Shown here: positions 57,721 to 64,000 of the stretch, one piece after another
Layout of the letters: every line of letters starts with the position of its first letter
Numbering within the stretch: the first letter of the stretch is position 1
Source: JAIWNK01 sp964453115
Lineage (GTDB): Bacteria; Chloroflexota; Anaerolineae; Anaerolineales; Anaerolineaceae
Assembly (NCBI GenBank): GCA_964453115.1
Contig: CAYVRT010000010.1
Coordinates: 1 to 64,000 of the forward strand
Direction of reading: 5' to 3'
DNA: 64,000 bases
Notes under the pieces: generated by a model
What the model was told of the DNA's origin: nothing
The model's database searches: none
Seen by the model: only the letters and a program-made list of their open reading frames with translations
Program-made: the position numbers and the translations under genes

Positions 57721-59583
57721 ATGACAAGCGAGCATATTCAACACATCCTGGAAAGCCTGCCAACCAAACCCGGTTGTTATTTGATGAAGAATAGCAACGG
57801 GCAGATTATTTACGTTGGTAAGGCAGTTAATCTGCGTAACCGGGTGCGCTCTTACTTTCACGATAGTGCGGATCACGATAACAAAACCCGGCAGCTTGTG
57901 CGGCAAATTACGGATATTGAGTGGATTCTTGTTGCCTCGGAGCTAGAAGCGCTGATTCTGGAGATGAATTTAATCAAGAAATATCGCCCGCGCTTCAATG
58001 TCCGCTTGAAGGACGACAAACGTTACCCTTACATCAAGGTGCATTGGTCGGATCCGTTTCCGAAGGTGACGGTGACGCGGCAGATGCTGCAAGATGGGGC
58101 GCGCTATTTTGGCCCATATACCAGTGCCTGGGCGGTGCATCAAACCCTGGATGTGTTGCGGCGGATTTTCCCATACCTGACCTGTGACCGGGTGATTACA
58201 GGCAAGGATGAACGACCTTGCCTGTATTACGACATCAAGCTGTGCGGTGGGCCGTGTATTGGTGCCATTGGAGAGGCAGACTATCGGCAGATGATTGAGG
58301 ATTTGTGTCAGTTTTTGCAGGGCCGTACAGAGCCAATTGTTCAGCGCCTGCGCCAGGAGATGGAACGGGCGGCGGAGGAACTGCGCTTTGAGCGAGCAGC
58401 CGCCCTGCGCGATCAAATTCAGGCCATTGATCGAGTGGTGGAAAAGCAGAAGATTATTTCTTCCGAGGTGACCGATTCGGACGTGATTGCGATGGCGCGT
58501 GCGGATGGCGAGGCATGTGTGCAAATTTTCTTCATCCGGGGCGGTAAGTTGATTGGGCGCGAATATTTTGTCCTGGAGGGAGCTGAGGAAAGCGGTGATG
58601 CTGAGATTCTGACGCAGTTTATTAAGCAGTTTTATGCCGAGGCGGCCAATTTGCCGTGTGAGGTGTTGCTGCCGAATGAAGTGGAAGAGGCCCAAATTAT
58701 TCAGCAATGGTTGAACACGACGCGCGGCGGCTGTAAGGTGGAACTGAAAATCCCGCACCAGGGGGCGCAGCAGGAATTGCTGCAAATGGCGAGCGAAAAT
58801 GCGTCCGAGACACTGCGCGCCCTGCGCGTGCAGTGGCAGGCAGATACAAACCGGCAGACAGAGGCATTGGCAGAGTTGCAGCAGGCACTTTCGCTGGTTG
58901 CCCCGCCGAACCGGATTGAGTGTTACGATATTTCGAATACGCAGGGCACAGCTTCGGTTGGGAGCATGGTTGTTTTTGAACAAGGTGTGCCAGCGCGGCG
59001 CTTGTATCGGCGTTTCAATATTCAGAGTGTCCAGGGGCCAGATGATTTTGCCAGCATGGAGGAAGTGTTAACGCGACGTTTTCGACGCTGGCAAGCAGCA
59101 CAGGAAATAGTGCAGACTCCTGGGCAAAAACAAGATCCATCGTTTTCGTTGTTGCCCGATTTGTTGATGGTGGATGGCGGCAAGGGGCAATTGGGACGCG
59201 CCATTGCGGTGCTGGAACGATTTGGTTTGTTGGGCCGGGTGCCGGTGATTGGCCTGGCAAAACAGCAGGAGGAAATCTTCATCCCGGGGCAAAGTGCTTC
59301 GATTTTGTTGCCACGTCATTCGCAGGGCCTGTATTTGGTGCAGCGCATTCGGGATGAGGCACACCGTTTTGCCATCACGGCGCATCGCAACCTGCGCTCA
59401 CGGCAGGGGTTGGCCTCGCGCCTGGATAAAATCCCCGGCATTGGCCCGGCGCGGCGCACCCAATTGCTGAAGCATTTTGGTTCGATTGAAGGTATTTTGA
59501 ATGCCAGTATGGAAGAATTGACTAGCCTGCGCGGGATTACCGAAGAGATTGCCCGTGCTTTGAAATCGAATCTGGAAGAGTGA
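57721..59583 (+). CDS. uvrC: Excinuclease ABC subunit C
   Basis: This 620-residue nucleotide-excision-repair nuclease has a GIY-YIG domain (PGCYLMKNSNGQIIYVGKA, then RNRVRSYF; 3' incision) and a Cys region CDRVITGKDERPCLYYDIKLCGGPCIG. The UVR/UvrB-binding motif is EELRFERAAALRDQI. The RNase H-like domain (CYDISNTQGTASVGSMVVFE, LLMVDGGKGQL) makes the 5' cut, and a C-terminal HhH (KIPGIGPARRTQLLKHFG) completes it. Full length. Confidence 0.97.
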   Translation: MTSEHIQHILESLPTKPGCYLMKNSNGQIIYVGKAVNLRNRVRSYFHDSADHDNKTRQLVRQITDIEWILVASELEALILEMNLIKKYRPRFNVRLKDDKRYPYIKVHWSDPFPKVTVTRQMLQDGARYFGPYTSAWAVHQTLDVLRRIFPYLTCDRVITGKDERPCLYYDIKLCGGPCIGAIGEADYRQMIEDLCQFLQGRTEPIVQRLRQEMERAAEELRFERAAALRDQIQAIDRVVEKQKIISSEVTDSDVIAMARADGEACVQIFFIRGGKLIGREYFVLEGAEESGDAEILTQFIKQFYAEAANLPCEVLLPNEVEEAQIIQQWLNTTRGGCKVELKIPHQGAQQELLQMASENASETLRALRVQWQADTNRQTEALAELQQALSLVAPPNRIECYDISNTQGTASVGSMVVFEQGVPARRLYRRFNIQSVQGPDDFASMEEVLTRRFRRWQAAQEIVQTPGQKQDPSFSLLPDLLMVDGGKGQLGRAIAVLERFGLLGRVPVIGLAKQQEEIFIPGQSASILLPRHSQGLYLVQRIRDEAHRFAITAHRNLRSRQGLASRLDKIPGIGPARRTQLLKHFGSIEGILNASMEELTSLRGITEEIARALKSNLEE

Positions 59584-59598
59584 TAAGGAGAAACAGTC

Positions 59599-60867
59599 AT
59601 GAAATCGGATGATTTGCTGCAAAAATTACCTGAAGATACCCGGCAGACGGTTGAGTTCATTTGGGGCGGTATGCCGGGCAGCGAGCGCGCCATTCTGGAA
59701 AAGGTGTTGCAAGGCATTCCTTCGGATGCAAATCTGTTGCGGATGTTGTTTAAGATGGCGACGCAGCAATTGCGTCTATCGTTTGGTCAGAAGCGGCGTG
59801 TGGCAATTGTTGGCCCGGCGAATGTTGGCAAATCAACGCTTTACAATCAACTGGTGCAAGTGCGCGAAGATCGTGCTCTGGTGAGTGCGCTACCGGGGAC
59901 AACGCGCATCAATCAACTGGCGGATGCAGGGTTGTTTGCGATTGTGGATACACCTGGCGCGGACGCAGTGGGGGCTGTGGGAGAGGAGGAGCGGACGCGT
60001 GCGTTTGAGGCGGCCCGGCAAGCCGATGTGTTGGTGATTGTGTTTGATGCCATTCAAGGGATTAAGCGCACTGAGCAGGAATTGTATGAGGATTTGGTGG
60101 CGCTGGATAAACCGTATGTGGTGGTGTTGAATAAGACCGATTTGGTGCGACGTGAGTTGAATGAGGTGGTGAACCTGGCGGCAAAAAACCTGAATCTGGA
60201 GCCTGAGCAGGTGATTCCGGTGGTAGCCAAAGATGGGCGTAACTTGTCGCAGGTGATTGTTGCAATTTCAATGACCGAGCCGGGGATTGTGGCAGCGCTA
60301 GGTCAGGCAATGCCGCAATATCGCTGGCGCCTGGCATGGCGTTCGATCGTCAGCGCAGCCTCTGTTTCGGCGGTGATTGCACTGGCACCAATGCCGGTGA
60401 TTGATTTCATCCCGTTGGTTGTTACGCAGGCAAGCATGGTGTTGGGCGTTGCGCGCATTTACAATTACCCGATTGATTTAAAGCGTGCCCGCGAATTGGT
60501 GGTGACATTTGGGCTGGGCTTTTTGGGGCGGACATTGTTCCAACAATTGAGCAAGCTGGGTGGTGTGCCGGGCTGGGCATTGAGTGCGGCAATTGCGGCT
60601 TCAACGACGGTTGCGATGGGCTATGCAGCTGCTATCTGGTTTGAGCGAGGGGAAAAGGTTTCGCGCGCCTCGTTGGAAGCAATTACGCGCAGCCTGACAA
60701 AATTACTTTTGGATCGGCTGCGCGGCAGAAAGAAAGCGGATGAGAAGGGCATCAAGGAGCAGGTGGCAGCTGTGTTGGAAGAGTCGCCATTGGCCGAAAG
60801 CCGGTCACCGCTGGATGAACAGGCTGCGCAGGCAGAAGGTGGTGAGGTATCCTTAGCGGGTGAGTGA
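59599..60867 (+). CDS. GTPase with DUF697 membrane domain
   Basis: In this 422-residue protein a helical lead of about 65 residues precedes an Era-like G domain: G1 GPANVGKST (about 73-81), G2 TTR in PGTTRINQ, G3 DTPGAD, G4 NKTD. The C-terminal half (IVSAASVSAVIALAPMPVIDFIPLVVTQASMVLGVARIY..) is a DUF697-type membrane-associated region with hydrophobic helices. Members may link GTP hydrolysis to membrane stress; the role is unknown. The 3' end overlaps the convergent gene by 15 bases. Confidence 0.88.
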   Translation: MKSDDLLQKLPEDTRQTVEFIWGGMPGSERAILEKVLQGIPSDANLLRMLFKMATQQLRLSFGQKRRVAIVGPANVGKSTLYNQLVQVREDRALVSALPGTTRINQLADAGLFAIVDTPGADAVGAVGEEERTRAFEAARQADVLVIVFDAIQGIKRTEQELYEDLVALDKPYVVVLNKTDLVRRELNEVVNLAAKNLNLEPEQVIPVVAKDGRNLSQVIVAISMTEPGIVAALGQAMPQYRWRLAWRSIVSAASVSAVIALAPMPVIDFIPLVVTQASMVLGVARIYNYPIDLKRARELVVTFGLGFLGRTLFQQLSKLGGVPGWALSAAIAASTTVAMGYAAAIWFERGEKVSRASLEAITRSLTKLLLDRLRGRKKADEKGIKEQVAAVLEESPLAESRSPLDEQAAQAEGGEVSLAGE

Positions 60868-62910
60868 GGAGGCGTAGAATGCGGCGCTGATGGTGAGCAA
60901 CTTTCGGGCATGGTTGGAGAGCTGCGGATATTTGAGTGCGCCGAGACAGCCAAAGGTGAGCGAGAGCCACAATTCACGCTGTTGTGCAGGATAGAGCAGG
61001 CAATGGGTGGCAATATCTTGCAGGGCGTTCAAGAGCGGCAGGCCGCCCGTTTGGATTTTTTGCGCATAGCCTAGTGGGTTGGGGAACTGAGGAGCATAGA
61101 GATGAACGATGACTTCTGCCATCAGGTGTGAGAAGTCGGCTAGTGGATGTCCGGGGCGAGTTTCGGAGAAATCAATCAGCCACATCAACCCACCAGGCCC
61201 CACAAGGATATTCTCCAGGTTGAGGTCACCATGAATGATGGAGCGACTGGCCTGGATGGTCTCATTTAACCATTCACTTAGTTCTTGCAAAGGGTTCGGT
61301 AGCCCGGTTGCTTCCAGTCCGGCAGTCCATTGTTCTAAAAGGCTGGTGCGGGTGGCTTGCACGCGTGCCAGGCTATGTGTTGGTGGGGTGGGTGAGAGCC
61401 AGCGCAGGCGCAGTGGTGGCCCGCCGACCAGCGGTTTGCCGGTCAGGCTGTAGGAACATCCATCGGCGCGCAATTCAACCTGCGAAAAATTGCCAATCTC
61501 GACCAGGTCGCCGGGTGCAAGTGGAAGATTGGAGGGTGCGGTTTGTTCGTTCAAAGACCAGCGTGCAGCGGAGCGTCCCTCGGTGGGTTCGAGAACGAGG
61601 TGAACGGGCAAAAAGCGGTCGTATTCTTCGCCCCAGCGGAAGGTGGCGGGTTGGCGTTGTAGCCACCAGTTGGTGCCAAAGGTTTCGAGCAATTGCCAGA
61701 GCCATTCCGGGCGTGGGTCGCGTTGCAGGGTAAGGCGCAGGCTGACGGGGATCTCCCCTGGCCGTCCAATGAAGGTGTATTGCACGGCGGCGCGCTGACT
61801 GTTGGGCAGGCTGACAGGTGTATGTTGAATGCGGGCGGTAATCGGCGGTAACCGGTCTTTTACATAGGTTTCGTAAGCTTGATATTCGCGTTCAATTGCA
61901 TTGCGCCCACCGAGTTTGACGATTGTGGCTGCATCACTTTGTCCATCGTTGCGGATGGGCAAAGCAAGAAAGGTGCGTGCGCCAGAGTAGCCGGAGAGGA
62001 ATTCGCTTTTTAGCAGCAGACGGGCATAGCGTTGGAATAGGGCTTGCAGCAGACTGCGCTCTTCGCTGCTAAGCTGCAATGCGCCCGGGTCGAGTTGCAC
62101 AGCCGGGTTCGCCTTTAAAATACGCAGCTGGGGGCGTCGGTCAGGGGAACGCAGCAGCAGGCCTGTCAGGCTAAAACCACTGCCGAGCAGCAGGGCAAAC
62201 AGGCCTGTGCCAAGTGCTACCGGGCGGCTGAGACCGAAGAATGAATGTACCTGAATGCTCAAACTGCGGGCGTAGACCTGGGTTTGGGGGCTGCTGCCCA
62301 TTTGCCCATCCAATGGCTGCCATTCAAGCCATAAATTGAGCGAGAGCCGTTGCTGACCGGTTTGTTGCGGTGTCAGAATCCAGCGAAAGGCAACCGGCTG
62401 TCCTGGTTCAAGCGCCATGGTTTGCTCAGCAGCGGGGGAAAGGCCAAAGCTAAGTGCATCGAGCCGGGCACGGGCTATCAGGCTGTAGCCGGAGCGATAT
62501 TCAATGACAGCTGATTGGGTGGTGATGGCATGTTCGGGGAATTCAGCCTGGATTACGTAGCCTTCCCGGGTGGGAATGAGTGCCAGGCGAATGATATCGG
62601 ACTCGCCCAGGTGCATTTCTGCCGGCCACTCCAGTTCAACGAGTCGGCCTTCTTGCAATGATGGGGCAGATTGGTCTTGGGGGGTGGGTGTAGCATCCCA
62701 TTCCCCAACGGCCTGAGTGGGTTGCTCGGGGCGTTGGGCAGTGGTGGGGAGGGGGGGGAGGCCCTGTGTGGGCGCGGGCTGTTCCACAGCGCTGGTTGTA
62801 ATGGCAACTGGCTCAGTTTTGGCGGATTCGTTTGGGGTTCCTGTTGCTGAGCAGCCAACCAGGATGATTAGTGCAAGTGCGATCAGGAGCGGGGGAAGCA
62901 AGCGTTTCAT
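60853..62910 (-). CDS. Lipoprotein with transmembrane span and aminoglycoside-phosphotransferase-like domain
   Basis: This 685-residue protein has lipobox LVGC (Cys about 19). An external region of about 210 residues has repeated beta structure (EGYVIQAEFPEHAITTQSAVIEYRSGY). One span lies at about 229-248, then a cytoplasmic half. The last 250 residues contain HGDLNLENIL and MWLIDFSETRPGHPLADFSHLM, the catalytic and metal loops of APH/ChoK-like kinases. The combination of lipoprotein sensor and kinase-like domain suggests a membrane receptor; the substrate is unknown. It follows a small membrane gene by two bases. Confidence 0.78.
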   Translation of the reverse strand: MKRLLPPLLIALALIILVGCSATGTPNESAKTEPVAITTSAVEQPAPTQGLPPLPTTAQRPEQPTQAVGEWDATPTPQDQSAPSLQEGRLVELEWPAEMHLGESDIIRLALIPTREGYVIQAEFPEHAITTQSAVIEYRSGYSLIARARLDALSFGLSPAAEQTMALEPGQPVAFRWILTPQQTGQQRLSLNLWLEWQPLDGQMGSSPQTQVYARSLSIQVHSFFGLSRPVALGTGLFALLLGSGFSLTGLLLRSPDRRPQLRILKANPAVQLDPGALQLSSEERSLLQALFQRYARLLLKSEFLSGYSGARTFLALPIRNDGQSDAATIVKLGGRNAIEREYQAYETYVKDRLPPITARIQHTPVSLPNSQRAAVQYTFIGRPGEIPVSLRLTLQRDPRPEWLWQLLETFGTNWWLQRQPATFRWGEEYDRFLPVHLVLEPTEGRSAARWSLNEQTAPSNLPLAPGDLVEIGNFSQVELRADGCSYSLTGKPLVGGPPLRLRWLSPTPPTHSLARVQATRTSLLEQWTAGLEATGLPNPLQELSEWLNETIQASRSIIHGDLNLENILVGPGGLMWLIDFSETRPGHPLADFSHLMAEVIVHLYAPQFPNPLGYAQKIQTGGLPLLNALQDIATHCLLYPAQQRELWLSLTFGCLGALKYPQLSNHARKLLTISAAFYASSLTR

Positions 62911-62912
62911 CG

Positions 62913-63071
62913 TTAGCCGCCTGGAGGGGAAAAGAGCGTCGGCGCAAGCGGGGTGATGTCGTGTTGGATGGCATCGCCAATGGGGGTGAGAACGATGGAT
63001 AGAAGCAGCAGCCCAATGAAAAGGAGGGCCGCGCCCAATGCAATCAAAATCCAGCGCGTTTTGCGATTCAT
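62913..63071 (-). CDS. Small single-span membrane protein
   Basis: This 52-residue protein is MNRKTRWIL, then a hydrophobic helix (about 8-30: LIALGAALLFIGLLLLSIVL), then a short external tail ending FSPPGG. Minus-strand ATG 63071 has GGAG eight bases upstream; a second ATG (63077) is too close to that site. The stop lies two bases before the start of the lipoprotein-kinase gene, so the two are likely an operon and partners. Confidence 0.65.
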   Translation of the reverse strand: MNRKTRWILIALGAALLFIGLLLLSIVLTPIGDAIQHDITPLAPTLFSPPGG

Positions 63072-63155
63072 ATCCATTGCTCCAACTTTGAGTATAATCT
63101 ATTGTATTGTACACGATTTGAGCTTAAGACGTAGTAGCGGATGCAGGAGTTCCGC
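63072..63155. promoter_or_regulatory. Divergent promoter region
   Basis: TATAAT at 63093-63098 on the plus strand and TATACT (63096-63091) on the minus strand overlap in the gap between the small membrane gene and the ATPase gene. -35 elements are weak on both strands. Confidence 0.4.
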
Positions 63156-64000
63156 ATGGAGGCTTGGATGAATACCTGGGCATCGTATCCGGCGACATAT
63201 CGTCAGGCAGAAGTGCAGCGAATTTTGGCGACCATACAGCGGGGGGGCTGTGTGGCAGTGATTGGCTTGAGCGGGGCTGGAAAGAGCAATTTGCTTGGCT
63301 TTCTGGCACGGCGGGTGCAGGTACCGGATTTGGAATGGGTGTTGTTGGATGGAAATCGCTTGCAACGGGTGGATGCAGCCGGATTTTGGCAGTTGGTGGG
63401 GGCTGGTTTGGGCTGCGGGGATGAGGTCTCTGACGTGGAGGCGGTCTTGTCGCAGCGGTTGCACAATCCGCAGCAGCGTGTGTGCCTGGTGATGGATCGC
63501 TTCGATGCGCTTCCTAAGGCCGAAATGGAACTCGTGGCAGGTAATTTGCGCGCCCTGCGGGATTCGTTTAAGTATCAGTTGGGTTATGTGGTTGGGGTGC
63601 GGCGGGCGCTGCCAGCGCATAGCGAACTGGCTGAATTGTTCTTTGCGGGTATGTTGTGGCTTGGGCCGTTGGCGCAGGCTGATGCCCTGTGGAGTGTGGC
63701 TCAGTTTGCTAATCGGGCAGGGCTGAACTGGCCGATTGAAGTACAGGAGCGTATTTATCAATTGAGCGGCGGGTATGCCTCTTTGCTGCGAGCGATATGC
63801 GAGGCCTTTGCAGATGGGGTTGAACTTGAGGAGGGGGCGCTGTGTTTCAATCCCTCGGTGCAGGCACGTTTAAACGAGTTTTGGGCCGATCAGCCAGATG
63901 CGGAAGCGTTGCGCCTTTCTGGATTGGAACACCACGCCTGGCTGAGCAGACGGGCGGATGAGGAATTGACTGCATTGGAACATCGCCTTTTGGAGGCTTT
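63156..64000 (+). CDS. AAA-type P-loop ATPase (5' part, runs off the window)
   Basis: ATG 63156 follows AGGAG (63145-63149), and the frame is open to the window end (281 codons visible). The protein shows Walker A IGLSGAGKSNLLGFLARR (about 36-53), VCLVMDRFDAL as Walker B (about 112-122) and RRALPAHSELAELFFAG. It resembles AAA/STAND-like ATPases that carry a later DNA-binding or effector domain, which would lie beyond 64000. ATG 63141 is an alternative start. Confidence 0.75.
   Translation, partial: MEAWMNTWASYPATYRQAEVQRILATIQRGGCVAVIGLSGAGKSNLLGFLARRVQVPDLEWVLLDGNRLQRVDAAGFWQLVGAGLGCGDEVSDVEAVLSQRLHNPQQRVCLVMDRFDALPKAEMELVAGNLRALRDSFKYQLGYVVGVRRALPAHSELAELFFAGMLWLGPLAQADALWSVAQFANRAGLNWPIEVQERIYQLSGGYASLLRAICEAFADGVELEEGALCFNPSVQARLNEFWADQPDAEALRLSGLEHHAWLSRRADEELTALEHRLLEA

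Noticed and set aside
63099..63761. Minus-strand open frame at the right edge
   Set aside because: Antisense to the P-loop ATPase gene, which has Walker motifs and a ribosome site.

Overview
The window reads as a bacterial chromosome fragment of fairly high GC. The gene content fits the phylum Chloroflexota, probably an Anaerolineae-like member. This is inference from gene content: a System I cytochrome c maturation operon with a CXXXY-type CcmE, a DUF3090/SCO1664 gene pair, a mevalonate-pathway decarboxylase, an Nbr1_FW-type lipoprotein, and selenocysteine-containing SelD and SelW-like (Rdx) proteins. No rRNA and no CRISPR array were seen; there is one tRNA.

Region 1 (1 to about 19,930) is the right part of a siphovirus-type prophage of the HK97 plan. 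In order it carries a zinc-ribbon protein, a replication-relaxation-like protein, a small regulated gene, a helix-turn-helix protein, two membrane proteins, an HNH nuclease, small and large terminase, portal, ClpP-type prohead protease, major capsid, head-tail connectors, major tail protein, a tail chaperone pair apparently joined by a -1 frameshift, tape measure, tail tip proteins and a probable receptor-binding protein. A tyrosine integrase on the opposite strand closes it. The integrase abuts the 3' side of a tRNA-Pro(CGG) gene, the likely attachment site. The left prophage end lies outside the window.

Region 2 (20,136-33,760) is host chromosome: a nucleoside phosphorylase-like gene, a WYL regulator with a GyrI-like partner, a DinB-family gene remnant, a mevalonate diphosphate (or phosphate) decarboxylase, and a convergent ECF vitamin/metal transporter operon (fused ATPases, S and T components). 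Then come a metal-handling set (TauE-like/cupredoxin fusion, HMA protein), a YibE/F membrane protein, a deazaflavin nitroreductase-like protein, a CinA C-terminal amidase and a lipid glycosyltransferase.

Region 3 (33,797-41,949) is a compact ccm operon, ccmE-F-H-G-(zinc ribbon)-(diheme cytochrome c lipoprotein)-A-B-C-D, with many ATGA overlaps. It is followed by three secreted proteins or lipoproteins, one with three tandem copies of a domain of about 100 residues.

Region 4 (45,000-50,709) is mostly on the minus strand: a folK-folP fusion, an unknown gene, homoserine dehydrogenase, the SCO1664/DUF3090 pair, a GNAT protein and a sugar transferase.

Region 5 (50,785-64,000) holds the most notable signal. 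A short Rdx/SelW-like gene is interrupted by an in-frame TGA in a CxxU motif, upstream of trpS, dtd and a P-loop kinase. About 3.6 kb further on, selD also carries an in-frame TGA in a C-A-G-U motif. Both UGAs are followed by a stem-loop with GU in the loop, so this organism probably makes selenoproteins, including its own selenophosphate synthetase. The rest of the region contains a GH5 lipoprotein, a deaminase, gamma-glutamyltransferase, uvrC, a DUF697 GTPase, a lipoprotein with a kinase-like domain, and an AAA ATPase cut by the window edge.
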